NCBI GenBank assembly: GCA_013368315.1
Contig: JAACJM010000308.1
Span: forward strand, 1-64,000
DNA length: 64,000 bases
Direction of reading: 5' to 3'
DNA from: Tetrapyrgos nigripes
Lineage: Eukaryota > Basidiomycota > Agaricomycetes > Agaricales > Campanellaceae
The number at the start of each line of letters is the position of its first letter. The first letter of the stretch is position 1. Of this stretch, positions 33,009-45,198 are shown piece by piece. The notes beneath the pieces were generated by a model. The model made no database searches, had not been told where the DNA came from, and worked only from the letters and a program-made list of their open reading frames with translations. A program made the position numbers and the translations under genes.

Positions 33009-34167
33009 TAGAGTTGTGGGTTAAAAATCTTTGGAAGACATCAGAGAAACGAAGATCCTCTGCTATCTGCTGCTTCTTCTTGGTATTCAGAGACAACTGT
33101 TGGACATGCTGAAAAGAACATTTAATCAACATAAGTTACTTGCAGGTAATGAAACATACTGTTTGATGTCCAAAGCTAAAAAGTGTGAAACCTTCTTCTG
33201 CTGTGGGGGAGGGAGAGGAGGGCCCAGACATACTACTGGTATCTAGAACAGAACCTCTAGCAGTAGCTTTAGAGGAACAAACAACAGAGTTCCTTCTATT
33301 ACTGTTCATTGGATCACCTGGCCCAGGATTGAGAGTTTTTCAGGTGTCAGACATCTGACGACAACTCAGGTTGTTGAGCATCCTTTTCTTTTCAATGGTC
33401 ATAATAGGGCTGCCGATCAGTAACACAAAGCCTCTCTCGTTTTTTTCTAGAAAAGGTTGTGATATGCTGGAACAAAAGTAATTTGAGCTTAGTTTTTGTA
33501 GCAATAAAAAAAAAACATGAAGCATAGAGTACTCCATCTCAATGTATGAACTTGAAGCCATTAGCCTTATATATTCTCAATACTTCAGGATCCTGTGCAC
33601 CTGGTGCTCCTCTCAGGCACAGGAGGGCCAACATAGCCCTCAGTATCCTCTGTGAACCCTTCAGACTGAGTGCTCAATGGTTTTTGAGTTGAGTATCAAG
33701 TGTTTTTGTAGCCCTTTCTGAAGAGGAACACAGCCCAAGCCAGTGGGGAGTTTCTTCTGTACTTGATCAACCTTGCACCTTGCCAAGGCATCCTTTGCTG
33801 TTTGGATTTCTTAGCAGCTCTTCAAGAGTGAGAGAGAGATGTACTGAGCTAAAATGGCTAGTCAGATGCCAATCTGCATTTCTGTCCAACAGTGCTCAAA
33901 TATTGGTCTTTTTCCATCCCCTTGGGCTTGTTAGAAAGCTAGGACACAAAGCTATCTGTAGATATAGGTTGCCAATTTTCATACCAGGTACAAAGCAGCA
34001 TCTTCATCTGCCAGATCTTCAGAAGTTGTAGAACCCTGATCAGCATTTCTCATGTGGGTACATATATGGGGTTGAGGATGAGGTGGAGGTGGAGATGCTG
34101 GTGGAGATGCAGGACTGGATGTCTGGATATCATGAGGAGTAGGAGTTGTGTCAGTGTCAGAATGGAT
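33009..34167. other. Non-coding stretch
   Basis: No supported gene is seen. Short frames exist on both strands without known motifs. Confidence 0.4.
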
Positions 34168-34975
34168 GTTCGACATGAATTCAGATTCCAAGGCCACTGC
34201 ACACAACCAGATAACTAGCAATGACTTGGAGACCACATCTCCAAGTTATTGCTAATGTTCTCCTTTGCCAAATTGCACTTCATCTTTGATTTCTTCACTG
34301 TTCATTTCCTACTTATACCATAGGCTTCTCATGTTCAAATGACATTGTTTACATTGCCCCCAAGCCTTCAACAGCGCTGCGGGTCCATACACTTCCATAT
34401 GGTGCATCTATATACATGTTTTCTTAAAAGTTCTAACTCTTTGAGTTGAGACGTTTAGTGTACACTTGTGCATTGCGTTCCCTATACTTACCCCGTTGAC
34501 CTGCTACTTCTACACAGCCTTTCTTACGTTATTATCCATCTCCGGTTTCATTTTTGGCCAAATCAGTTCATATCTGCCTTCGCAATGTTCACTTTAAGTT
34601 ACAGATCTCTTTTGATCAGTTATCTATCTCCTTTCATGACTTTACTCCATTCTGCTTTCCCTTTCACATACCTTTTATATCCAAGTGTCCAGACCGCATC
34701 TGGTGCATTCCCTCCGCTTCCTGCGCTTCCTGCGATCCAGTCTGCCCTCGTCCAAGGTAGATCTCACCCAGTCATCAGATCTGATAAATCCATCAGCAGG
34801 TGCCACATGTGTGAGCAGAGGCCTGTTGATGGGCGAAGTTTTGATGATCTGATTGCTGCTTGCTTTCTTCCCTCATCTCCTACCTCTTCTCCACAAGAAA
34901 GCAAGTTTGGTGAGCACACCTAGTGCACTTTTTGGTGGTTTAGACTGTTCTAACCACTGCCACTCAAGTCTGCAG
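34168..34975 (+). repeat. Dispersed repeat R1, copy 2 (3' truncated)
   Basis: It starts GACATGAATTCAGATTCC and aligns with copies 1 and 3 up to GACTGTTCTAACCACTGCCAC. The rest of R1 is missing and unrelated sequence follows. Confidence 0.8.
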
Positions 34976-35125
34976 TCACAGTACAGTGTGTGCACAGCTC
35001 GCATAGCCTCAAATGATGGGGACAAAGAGTTGAAGTCACTCAACAGCACACTGAACAGGACAAGCACAGGAAAACCTGGCATCATGATGCCAGCCAGTGG
35101 TGAGAGTACTATGACAAAAGGAGCA

Positions 35126-35557
35126 TCAAAGGAGTATCCAAAGAAAGACAGACATAGTACTTACAGTTATAATGTTATGCTCCTTGAAAAGCAGATCACC
35201 ACCCAACTCTTCAATATCCCAGTTACGATCTGCTGTCACCATAGGAGCATCAAGGAGTTTGGGAGGCATGTCTGCTGCAGCAGCTTTAGGTTCTTCACCT
35301 AGGAGCACCTGGACAGAGAGTGGAGACAGCTTAATCACCTCAAGTCCCCATGCCATAGCAAAAAGCAGGAACAGACCAAATCTCCAAAGGACTCTGTGGG
35401 TAGCTGGTGGAAGGCCTAGCATAGGGTTGGGAATGATTGGGCTGAAGGAGTGCTCAGTGACAAGTTGGAACCAACAGTCGCTTATTGAAGATGTTTGTGG
35501 CAGACTGAAACACCTTTTGCCAAAATTCCTGTCGTTCATCGTTATTCCCATCACCAC
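35126..35557 (-). pseudogene. Unrecognised decayed coding stretch
   Basis: A 143-codon minus-strand frame includes HSFSPIIPNPMLGLPPATHRVLWRF, FAMAWGLEVIKLSPL and DAPMVTADRNWDIEELGGDL, with composition like real protein. No family is recognised. A GT-AG-like end is seen near 35160. The opposite strand is also open for 178 codons, so strand choice is uncertain. Confidence 0.35.
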
Positions 35558-35940
35558 TGCAACAATAAGTCAGGATATATTTTCTCTGACCTGCACAGCT
35601 GTTTCAAGGCTGAAACCATTTGCAAAGCTCTCCTCAGCAAGGTTTGGATCAAAAGTGGCTTATTGGACATCAACCCCTCCTCCATTATCTGTAGAAAACA
35701 TGGCTTAGATGGCTCAATCTCATATCAGTGAATTTGCGTTTTGGTGCCTAACACACCATTCTGTGAGCACAAGGTCTCTGGGCTGGATTCAAAATAAAGG
35801 TTACGCCTCATCAGAAAGCAATTTTATGGCTGTGATAATCTGTGTACTTATTTACATAGAATGCTTACATACTTATCCAAAGAATTGTGTGGTCTGAAAA
35901 CACAAACAGGTACTCTTGCATCGCCTGTAATCCCAATTAA

Positions 35941-36160
35941 ATGTGCACTACAATAAAGACAGTCAATGTGAACCACCTCCATGATGAGGTTCTCACTCCA
36001 GTCAAAGTAGGGCTGGACCATCCATCCACACATGATGCTATTCTTGTTGACTGCATCTCATTTGCTGCTGCTGCATCTGAGTCTGGGGCGAACACTTGCC
36101 TGTGTGACTGCTTCACTGATTTTTTACTCAAGGTCCTTGAGGGTCTTCCCTTGGACTAAT
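35941..36160 (+). pseudogene. Unrecognised decayed coding stretch
   Basis: A 72-codon frame reads VNHLHDEVLTPVKVGLDHPSTHD and ILVDCISFAAAASESGAN. Downstream text in shifted frames (ELLSHMSILPKLTSKVTNIL, about 36200-36270) may belong to the same decayed gene. No family is recognised. Confidence 0.3.
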
Positions 36161-36746
36161 ACCTCTGGAGCTTCCCAGTGTAGTTTTATTGAAAGCTGTT
36201 GGTTGGCCAGCAATAGAACTTTTGAGCCACATGTCAATTCTACCAAAATTGACCTCAAAGGTTACCAACATCTTGACTGTCTTTGATGCTGAAAATCCAA
36301 TAGTCCGGGGGCTATGTGGGTGATTCTGACGCTTACACAATTTTTGGCTGCCTATTCCAAACCATCATCCATAATACCACTGGTGTGAACTCTCGTGTAT
36401 ATAGAACCCTCACATTGCTTTGAGACAAGTGATACCCAAAAATGTAAAGAATACCACCTGTGAGGGCAGTGTGAAGTATGTTTTTGGGCAAGGCATGAGT
36501 GTCATTCCTATGAGTTAACATATCTTCTGGTTTTCTCAGTGCCTGCTGTCTATTTTGATCACTCTTGTATGTGCTAAGTAGGTCTTGCAACATCAGATAA
36601 GTATACAATGACATTGTCTACTCACCTTCTAATTTCCTCTTTACTTCCTTTCACCAATTGAAACATTCAGCCATCTCTCTGACCTTCATGTCCAGAAGAG
36701 CATTTGTTGACGCTGATTTCAGGTACATGTATTTTGTATTTCATTG

Positions 36747-36780
36747 CCTGTGGAAAGCACTAACCTGTGGAAAGCACTAA
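36747..36780 (+). repeat. 17-bp tandem duplication
   Basis: CCTGTGGAAAGCACTAA occurs twice in direct succession. Confidence 0.9.
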
Positions 36781-36973
36781 CCAAAATGGACTCATCACCA
36801 TCATTCAGGAGAAAAACCACACTGGTCACTGGCCAGGCCCTCCAGAGAAGCCATTCATTCCATAGAAAATCACTTTCAAAGACATGAAGCGTGTCATATT
36901 GGACCAGAGGAACAGATTCACTACAGCCACACCCCATCCAGACTGCTTCATCCACGTCTCTGTATATGGTGCT

Positions 36974-37043
36974 GCAACAGTCTTGAAAGTGACAGCAGCA
37001 GTGAAGATGCAACAGTCTTGAAAGTGACAGCAGCAGTGAAGAA
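36974..37043 (+). repeat. 35-bp tandem duplication
   Basis: A unit starting GCAACAGTCTTGAAAGTGAC is repeated at 37009 without change. Confidence 0.92.
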
Positions 37044-37504
37044 GACAGCACCAGCTGCTCAGATGCCCTTGACATTCTGCATTTACTGACTCTTACTCAT
37101 GCAGCTTCTCAATATACTCATAGATGATCAGTGTTCTGAGTCAATTGACCAACTGAGCATCTTGCAAACTATTTAAGTCCCATACACAGTTGCTAGCTCC
37201 AAAAGCAAGTCATTTTCTGTGTTGGCTGAAGACATGTTGCAGCTAGGATCTCCGGTAAACTTTCACTTCTACTTGATAACATTAATCTATGTCTTATGCT
37301 TGCATTTGCAGGTGTTATTCACACCCCCAGTCCTGTTCATGGGCTACTAGATTATCATTGTTGATTTGGGTGAGGTTGATACAGCTACTTCTAGTCAAGA
37401 TGTACACGAAGTTCCAAATTTGAGGTCTCTCAAACTAGTCATCACTCCTGTGTGTACCTGACCTTTTCAGGGTTGATTTTCTGATATGAGAATAATAGGC
37501 TGTC

Positions 37505-38060
37505 TTGACTACAAGCTCAAAGACTGTTCAACCATCATCAGGAGCACTCGCAAGTGCTTTGACGCAAGGTATAGATCATACTATTTTACTGTTATGTGCC
37601 TTGCTGACTGTTTATCCCACAGATTTCAGCAATAAGGCAACTACATCATCTAAGGCAGGCTCTGCTGAACATGCTGAAACCTCAGCAAAGCAAGAAGTAG
37701 CTTCATGGCTTTGAGACCAGCTTCGAGTCCAAGATGACTTTAACTATGATCAAGACCTCCTCACTCTACTATCCCATCTCCTGCTCCAGAATCCTGATGT
37801 GGTCAAACTCTCTGGACATTAGTTGGGAAGTTTGTCAGGAAATACAACAATAGCCAATGTCCTGTCAATGTAAGTCAGTTTTCTTGACTCTGCTATCTCT
37901 GCTCATACAAACAGCTTGATATCAGAATAAATCTATGGCAAAGAAGGCCCTTGTCCAAGCACTCTCTCAAGGACTGACTTGGCTGGCAGGTATTGAAGAG
38001 GGATACTGCTATATTTCTTATTACGGTGAAGATAGAAAGAGTCTGGACCCAGCAATTATA
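37505..38060 (+). pseudogene. Unrecognised spliced coding remnant
   Basis: The text reads SSKTVQPSSGALASALTQ, an intron with GTATAG to CACAG (about 37569-37621), then NKATTSSKAGSAEHAETSAKQE, stop, DFNYDQDLLTLLSHLLLQNPDVVKL, a second intron (GTAAGT to AACAG, about 37870-37914) and further text. Splice sites are preserved while stops have accumulated. No family is recognised. Confidence 0.4.
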
Positions 38061-38347
38061 CTGCACCTGCAAACACAAAATACATGTGCTGCTGGGGCTG
38101 GGATGTTACTTGGATTCCTATGTCGTCAATTGGGGTCAAGAATATCTGGCAAAGGCTGTATTTGTTCCATTGAGCTCATGACTATAGTGATCAATGTTTT
38201 ATTTACACTTGAAATACTGAATACAGCTTCCAAACCTTTCATGTCCTACCATCTTGTCTGAAACAACGTTCAACTCTTGATTCTGATGGGTATTCCTGGT
38301 CTGTGGGATGTGGATATTAGTTCAAATCCTTCTTTTAAATTGATGAT

Positions 38348-39541
38348 CGACATGAATGTGGATTCCAAGGGTAGGGAGCATTTTTGAAGGCCTCTGCACA
38401 CAACCAGATAACTAGCAATGACTTGCAGACCACATCTCCAATTTATTGCTAATGTTCTCCTTTTGCCAAATTGCACTTCATCTTTGATTTCTTCACTGTT
38501 CATTTCCTACTTGAAGCATACGCTTCTCCTGTTCAAATAACATTGTTTACATTGCCCCCAAGCCTTCAACAGTGCTGCGGGTCCATACACCTCCATATGG
38601 TGCATCGACATACATGTTTTCTTAAAAGTTCTAACTCTTTGAGTTGAGACTTTTAGAGTACACTTGTGCATTGCGATCGCTACACTTACCTGCTTGACCT
38701 ACTACTTCTACAAAGCATTTCATACCTTATTATTCTCTCCTGTTTCATTCTTGGGCAAATCGGTTAATATCTGCCTTCGCAATGTTCACTTTAAGTTAGA
38801 GATCTCTTTTGATCAGTTATCTCCTTTCATGACTTTACTCCATTCTGCTTTCCCTTTCACATACCTTTTATATCCAAGTATCCAGACCGCATCTGGTGCA
38901 TTCTCTCCGCTTCCTGCGCTTCCTGTGATCCAGTCTGTCCTGGTCCAAGCTAGATCTCACCCAGTGATCAGATCTGATAAATCCATCAGCGACCACATCT
39001 GGTGCATTCTCTCCACTTCCTGTGCTTCCTATGATCCAGTCTGCCCTGGTCCAGGCTAGATCTCACCCAGTCATCAGATCTGATAAATCCATCAGCAGAG
39101 GCCTGTTGATGGGCGAAGTTTTGATGATCTGATTGCTGCTTGCTTTCTTCCCTCATCTCCTACCTCTTCCCCACAAGAAAGCAAGTTTGGTGAGAACATC
39201 TAGTGTGCTTTTGGTGGTTTAGACTGTTCTAACCACTGCCACTAGCTGGTAAGCTTCGCTTCTACAGTCTGTTTAAGCGTTGCTAACACTCTTAGAGCGT
39301 ACAGATATCAGCCAGACACTCATCGCTCTACAGCTGTAATAACACTCCCCTTTGGATCTCTCTTGTAGATCCAGCCAGTAGGACACAATTTTTGGCACCC
39401 ACCCTCCTCTCCCACTGTTCTTATGTACTTAAGTTAAACACATAGTCAGTACATCTGTATTTAGCGCTACTTGATCTGCAGAATGTATTTGGGCTTCGGC
39501 CCAGGTTGTGGCTAATCCTCCTTGAGTGATGAGCAGCAGAG
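38348..39541 (+). repeat. Dispersed repeat R1, copy 3 (full length), carrying the empty site of element T
   Basis: It runs from GACATGAATGTGGATTCC to GATGAGCAGCAGAGG. The site TTGTAGATCCAGCC at 39362-39375 is where T is inserted in copy 1. The copy has an internal 106-bp tandem duplication (38885-39096) of the GACC[GA]CATCTGGTGC block. Confidence 0.85.
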
Positions 39542-40486
39542 GTTGACTGACAAATTGCAGGAGATTGACTCTCAGCTTGGTAGTCCTCAAAATGAGGTGT
39601 TAGCTGACATTGCTGTCAAGGATAGCTTCCATCAAAACCATCATAAGGGTAAGAAAATGAACATTGGAATTAATGCAGCGTCTGTATCTTTTGGACTCAT
39701 CACTCTGTAAAATCCCCCTCTGCAGACCCTTTCATTTGCTGGTGTGCCTACATCTGAGCCACTGTCAATCTCATTTTTGTGTTTGATGGTCCAAATTGCC
39801 CAGAAGTGAAACAAGCAAGCTAAGAAAATGATATGTGCATTTCGGTTTCATGTTTACGATGCAGTGAGTGTTTATACTATGTCTTTTGTTTTTTTGCTTA
39901 CAACAGTCCTGTAATTTTCTGGTATTTTTCCATATTTTGGTTCACTGCAGGTCAGTGATATATAGATGCTTGTAGGCTACGTGGTCTTTGACACTCTTAC
40001 AAAGAAAGAAAAAAATACAGAAAAAATCCAAAAAACATACCAAAAAAAATTGTTTTGGCTACTTCAGTGCATAGGAAACACTTTGGTGAGTCAGAAATTT
40101 AAATGTACTGGTACTCCTGATACCCAGAAGCAATCCAAACATGGCAATGCAGCCACAATTCAGTAGTATGTACAAATGGCATTGTTGCTCACAGCTTTCC
40201 CTTTCCTTCTTTCAAATCCACCCTCATGGCCTTAGAACTCTATGACTTCCTTCTCTATGTGTTTGTGCTCTTTGTCGTGGTGATAGTCATGTTGTTTAGT
40301 GTGATATGTTGGCAATGTTAGCAGGCTGGCAGGTGAGTAGCTTGGTTTTCTGATTTTCATCCAATCTTGCTCATGCACGCTTTTTAAACCCTTTTGCCAT
40401 CTCTGCTAGGTATCAGTACTTCCTTGAGGTGATTCAGACTTTGAAAGACATGATCCAACTTGTCCAGTGAGTGACCACTTCTCACA
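39542..40486. other. Non-coding stretch
   Basis: No supported gene is seen. An A-rich run lies at 40010-40050. Confidence 0.4.
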
Positions 40487-40649
40487 GCAGGCATATCCCA
40501 GTAAATACAGTGCCATACGGCAGTATTACCAGAACCTTACTACCAATTTTGGGATTACTGGGGTATTACCAGAACCAGTAATCCCAAAATTGGTAGTAAG
40601 GTTCTGGTAATACTGCCGTATGGTGCCGTATTTACTGGGATTTGCCTGC
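40487..40649. repeat. Foldback element with about 75-bp arms
   Basis: Inverted arms begin and end GCAGGCA[TA]ATCCCAGTAAAT and meet around a short loop near 40563-40574. The arms differ at only a few positions, for example ATACAGTGCC against ATACGGCACC. Related fragments with TGCCATAC and GTAATACTGC appear at 48360-48440 and near 49140. Confidence 0.9.
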
Positions 40650-41292
40650 CATGTCTTTTACAGAACAATACACATCCTAATTCTCTCCCCTTCCACTTCA
40701 AGTTGCACATGTGACTCCAATACCATCACCACTGATCCTGACACAGTCTAAAATGTGTCTGAGCACAGTGAGCACCTCTATATGTGAAATTTCAGACCAA
40801 CTGATACTGACACTTTTCAGACTGTTATTTCTTGGACCTGCACATCCATGCAACTTGACTTGAGTGAAAACGTGTCCAGCAATTCCAAACACACTTGCAC
40901 TGATTGATTAATCCCTCGTTGTTGATTATATGCATATGCATGTCTCTTTCTTGGCAAACACATCTATTATGCAAATTAGTAGTTGTACCAGTATTCCTAA
41001 TAGCATCTATGAAGCTATTTTGTACTACTAATTCACTGAGACTTGAGCTGTTGTGAGTATGCTGGAGGCATGTTATTGTTTGGATAGACACACAGATCAG
41101 ACGCAGTCCTCTTTCTTCTCATCCAGAACATCTACTGCTTACATCGACAAGCTCAACAGCTCTCTGTGTCTGAAACCAAGAGAACTCATTCAAGATTGAC
41201 CTACTATCTTGTAGTCTTCAAGCCTCAAACTGTTTTTTTGGGGGTTGATGAAGTCGAGAATGTGAGCTTGGTCAGGCATGAATTGAGTTATA

Positions 41293-41390
41293 TTTGGGCA
41301 GGAGATGCTATGCTAGCTTGTTGAGATAGGTGAGTTGTCAGTTTGGGCAGGAGATGCTATGCTAGCTTGTTGAGATAGGTGAGTTGTCAG
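41293..41390 (+). repeat. 49-bp tandem duplication
   Basis: The unit starting TTTGGGCAGGAGATGCTATG occurs at 41293 and again at 41342. Confidence 0.92.
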
Positions 41391-42739
41391 TTTCACTTGG
41401 TCACAAAACCAGTTTACACATCACATTCCGACCATTGGCAGATACATTGTGTAGAGAACATATCTTAAATATCACATGATTACTACTGTATATACCAGGC
41501 CTTGCATATGTAGATACATCACTTGTCTTTGTTTATACTTATACACTAGTCAATCTTATGGGTTGAAGTGCTATAGTGGCCATAGAGCCTCCTACAGGTA
41601 TTAATAAGGGGTAGTTGCCTTACACTTTTTTTAGCACCAACATTAGATTGGTAGTGCTTTGAATTTTCAGCCAGTTGCCAAGTAGCATCTTCTACAATGA
41701 AAGTGTACATTACTACACCCCAAGTGCACTTCCTAGGTCTCTGCAACAGATCTCTAGAAATATAAACATGCCATTAGCAAGATAGACAATAACAACAACC
41801 CCATGCCTAGGATGTCAGACCACTCTGCCATGAAGACAGTGGATACAGCAAATCTCCAACAAGATCACTCACCCACTATATCTACCAACCCAGTGGAAAT
41901 ACCCCTGGCAGGATACACTGTTCCCTACTGCTCCAACTGGAGCAGTGCAGCAGCAGAAAAGTAGGACAGAATTGCATGTGTCAAACCAATCATCTGGATC
42001 CTCAAGTTTGTCAAAGTCCTCAAATATCCAACGATAATTTGGTTGCATGCTGGGCAGTAGATGTAACTAGTCACATAGTGGATAGTAATGGAGTTAAGCT
42101 TTGATTAGGAACACGACTCAGTGTTTACAGACTCGAGACTATTAACATTTGGATCAGACATTGATCAAGATTGATCTGAATGGTTTAAGAAGTTGAGAAA
42201 GAGTTAGAAAAAGTTATAGAGTGTGCCACAGTGTATTTCAAGTAGAGATACAATGTATATGGGTACAAAATAGCAAGCTGGCATTGCACCTATAACAATG
42301 TAGCTTTTATACTACAAAAATAAACTACCCTCCTCATGGATACTGTCTTGTTAACATCTTTGCATCTCCTGATAGCTACTTATCACTATCTCAACCTCCT
42401 CATTCCTCAGTTCCGATGGCTGTTCATCTTGAGGCTTTTCTCTTGACACATCTGTATCTATTGTTACCTTTCTACGTGTCCCATGACACTCCTCGCACCT
42501 CTTTTTGGTCCTCATATTCCCTCATGTTTCCCTCTTGATATGACTTCTATCAAGCCTCATTGCCTATCCTCAAGTCACCTGTTTGATATCCATCAGTCTG
42601 TGCATTCAGTTCCATTTTCTGCAGGTATCTTAATTCAATTCGTTATCTACGGGTGCTGATCCAGGTTGCTTCTGGCCTTTCCCTCCTAATTAGGAAGGCC
42701 ATGGCGAGCCCCTGGAGGGATTTAGGGCAGTATATCTAT
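41391..42739. other. Non-coding stretch
   Basis: No supported gene is seen. It is AT-rich with scattered short frames. Confidence 0.4.
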
Positions 42740-43200
42740 TATCTGGGTCATTTGCAAAAGCTGTCTGGATAAGATATCAGTCATTTATACAAAAGCATTA
42801 CAGCATCAGCTGGATTTAGTACTAGTCAATCCTCATTCGATGAAGCTCGTTGAAACAGAAGGGACCAGGAAGAAGCTGGTACAAAGGATGATTGGTCCTT
42901 TTGAAGTGATGGAGAGGATAAATCCTCTTGTTTATTGATTGCGACTACCAGACAATTATCCCATGCACCTGGTGTTCAACATCGTCCATCTGAAACTGTA
43001 CTGACTGTCTTCTCAGGAGTTTGGAGAGAGAAGCCAATTACCGCCCACTAGAGACATAGCTGGAATTAGTAAGAATACGAAGTTGAAGCGATAATCGGAC
43101 ACAAGTTGACAGGATGCAAACAGGTGTTAGGTGGAAGAGGTGTGGGTCACCAAATATGACCTATGCAGGAGTATCTTCAGGCTAATCGACTTATTTAAGC
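42740..43200 (+). pseudogene. Old Ty3/gypsy remnant: integrase C-terminus and chromodomain debris
   Basis: The translation around 42870-43000 gives KKLVQRMIGPFEVMERINPLVY, a stop, LRLPDNYPMHLVFNIVHLKLY, the conserved integrase tail (GPFxVxxxI ... VFNIxHLKxY) of gypsy elements. Near 43060-43100, EYEVEAIIGHKLTG fits the start of a chromodomain. It is a different lineage from A/B and C. No LTRs were found around it. Confidence 0.75.
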
Positions 43201-44266
43201 AAAACAGTAAATAGTTGTAAATAGTTCTTTCTTTCTTTGTACCTCCATCTGGATTGTAGCTGGTGAGAAGTGCCTACTCATCTGGACTTACTTTGTCTCT
43301 TTTCTGTCTTTGATTGTTTTACAGAATGACAGGTGGAGCTTCTAGAGCTCTCCATTGTTTCAATTCCTTTTCTTCATCAATCAATGATAGACATGTCAGA
43401 ATCATTGATAAGTAGAAGGTGGAGCTTTTAGAGCTAATCTGAAAAAGATAAAAGAACATTCCCTGTGTAGCTGGTACTCTTTGTTGTTTGCTTCTGTCCA
43501 TAACTACCTGGGTCAAGCCATAGACTCCTATGGCATCCCTTCCCTGTCAGACAACATTGAAAAGAACAAGGACTATTCTTTTCAATACAATGGTTGAAGT
43601 TGCCCCCAGTATTGAGCCTGATTCAAAAGGGTAAATGGGAGACCTTTGAAGAAGTACACAATGACAATGATGATGGCACTTCCATGATATTCAAGAATAT
43701 CGAGTCTGAGTATCTTTACTTTGACAGGAAATTAAACGTCGGCATCTTTGGACTACCTGGGGAAATGAAGCTTGCACAATAGCCAGGAACTGTTCCTTCT
43801 GGGTCTACTTAACTGAAACTCCTGCTTGTAACACTGTCAACAGCAAAGCTGAAATCCAGCAACACCAGAATTTTTAGCAAGGAACCCAATGCCTATTCCA
43901 CTTCCCTTCATTACATCTAGGATCCCACTCCTCCCCTAGTCCATCCCTCATCTCAGCCCTCCCAGTGACCTTAACCATGATACAGACCTAGAAGGCTCCA
44001 ACTCAAAAGCAGTGAATTTGGACACCAGACCCCACTACTCACAGAGCCAATGGACATTATCAACACTGAGCAAGATCTGATGCTGTAGTCTTCTCAGAGG
44101 ATATCATTATGGAACCACCTCCAAGGCCCCTCTCTCCAGTGTCTCAAAGTATAGCAGAGTTACCAGACTTCCACTGGCTACATTTGCTAAAATGAGAGGA
44201 CCTCCCAGAACACACCCCTATGAATTCCTTCAGAGTTATGTTTGACAAATACACAGAACTCTCAAT
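43201..44266. other. Non-coding or undetermined stretch
   Basis: Short frames such as one near 43594 exist, but nothing is recognisable. Confidence 0.35.
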
Positions 44267-44518
44267 GTGTGCTTGGCCAATATGTACTGGCCAATACAAT
44301 TTATGCAAATTTACTGCACTGTGGACAGAGATGATGAAGACACTGGTAACAATGAAGTAGGGGTTGTTTACCATGTTCAGACATACGACACCCTCAATGG
44401 AGGCTGGTTCATGCACACATTTTATCAAGTGATGTTCAACAATGGAAATTGCATGCACATAGGACTAGATACCTTTGATGAATTCCTTGATGCCATCTAT
44501 AACTATGAGTCAGCCTGA
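44267..44518 (+). pseudogene. Unrecognised coding fragment
   Basis: An 83-codon frame with VVYHVQTYDTLNGGWFMHTF and GLDTFDEFLDAIYNYES looks protein-like. It continues in shifted frames (SALRREFLTMWKKLQL) and is cut by solo LTR F at about 44627. No family is recognised. Confidence 0.35.
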
Positions 44519-44626
44519 ACAGACACTCCCTCAGCCTTGAGGAGAGAATTTCTGACAATGTGGAAGAAGCTACAATTGAGAATGTCTCCTCAGCTCATCG
44601 CCTAGGGGAACTTGCAGACCTAGCCA

Positions 44627-45198
44627 AGTAAAGCCTATGCCTTCCATAACTCCTTCTGATTGCTTCTGACTCCTTTCTGACTCTTTCCTTTTATTCCATT
44701 TCATTTCTGATTCATTTCTGAGTTGCCACAAATCTGTTTAGTTTACATTTCCCATTGGATCCTATCTGACTCATATCAGATGCTCATACTTCTCTCATTT
44801 CCACTTCATATTGCCCTTCCTTTTCTTTCCAAAGGGTTTCCACCCAATGATAGCAAATTGAGTGTTTCCCTTTGTCTTTACCTTTTCCAGTCTGATAGTT
44901 CCCTATCTCATTCCATTTACTTCTGCAACTTTGTAGTAGATAGCTTAAGTCTAAAACTGATTTAGCTGGTCTCCTATCGCTTCTGATCAATTCTGATTAG
45001 ACAACTAGCGAGGTGGTACCAATAGTGCCATTAACTTTCTGTCTTGACTTCCTGGTCGTTCCAACCAGATCCTCCCTCTTTCTACCTATCCTCTTCCTGT
45101 CCAGTTCCGTCTGGATCTATTATTGTTCCACTCTTCCCCATAGACCTCTGCCTGGGTCCATAGTGTTTCCTAGCACTAGGATCTGCCCAGACTTAACA
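44627..45198 (+). repeat. Solo LTR F, element C family
   Basis: It begins GTAAAGCCTATGCC and ends GGATCTGCCCAGACTTAACA, the family end. It contains CAACTTTGTAGTAGATAGC and TTAGCTGGTCTCCTA blocks shared with LTRs of element C. No TSD could be matched (AGCCA against CTCTC). Confidence 0.82.

Noticed and set aside
35172..35708. 178-codon plus-strand open frame
   Set aside because: It overlaps a more protein-like minus-strand frame, has no recognisable motif, and neither strand shows a full gene. I kept only the minus frame as a weak pseudogene.
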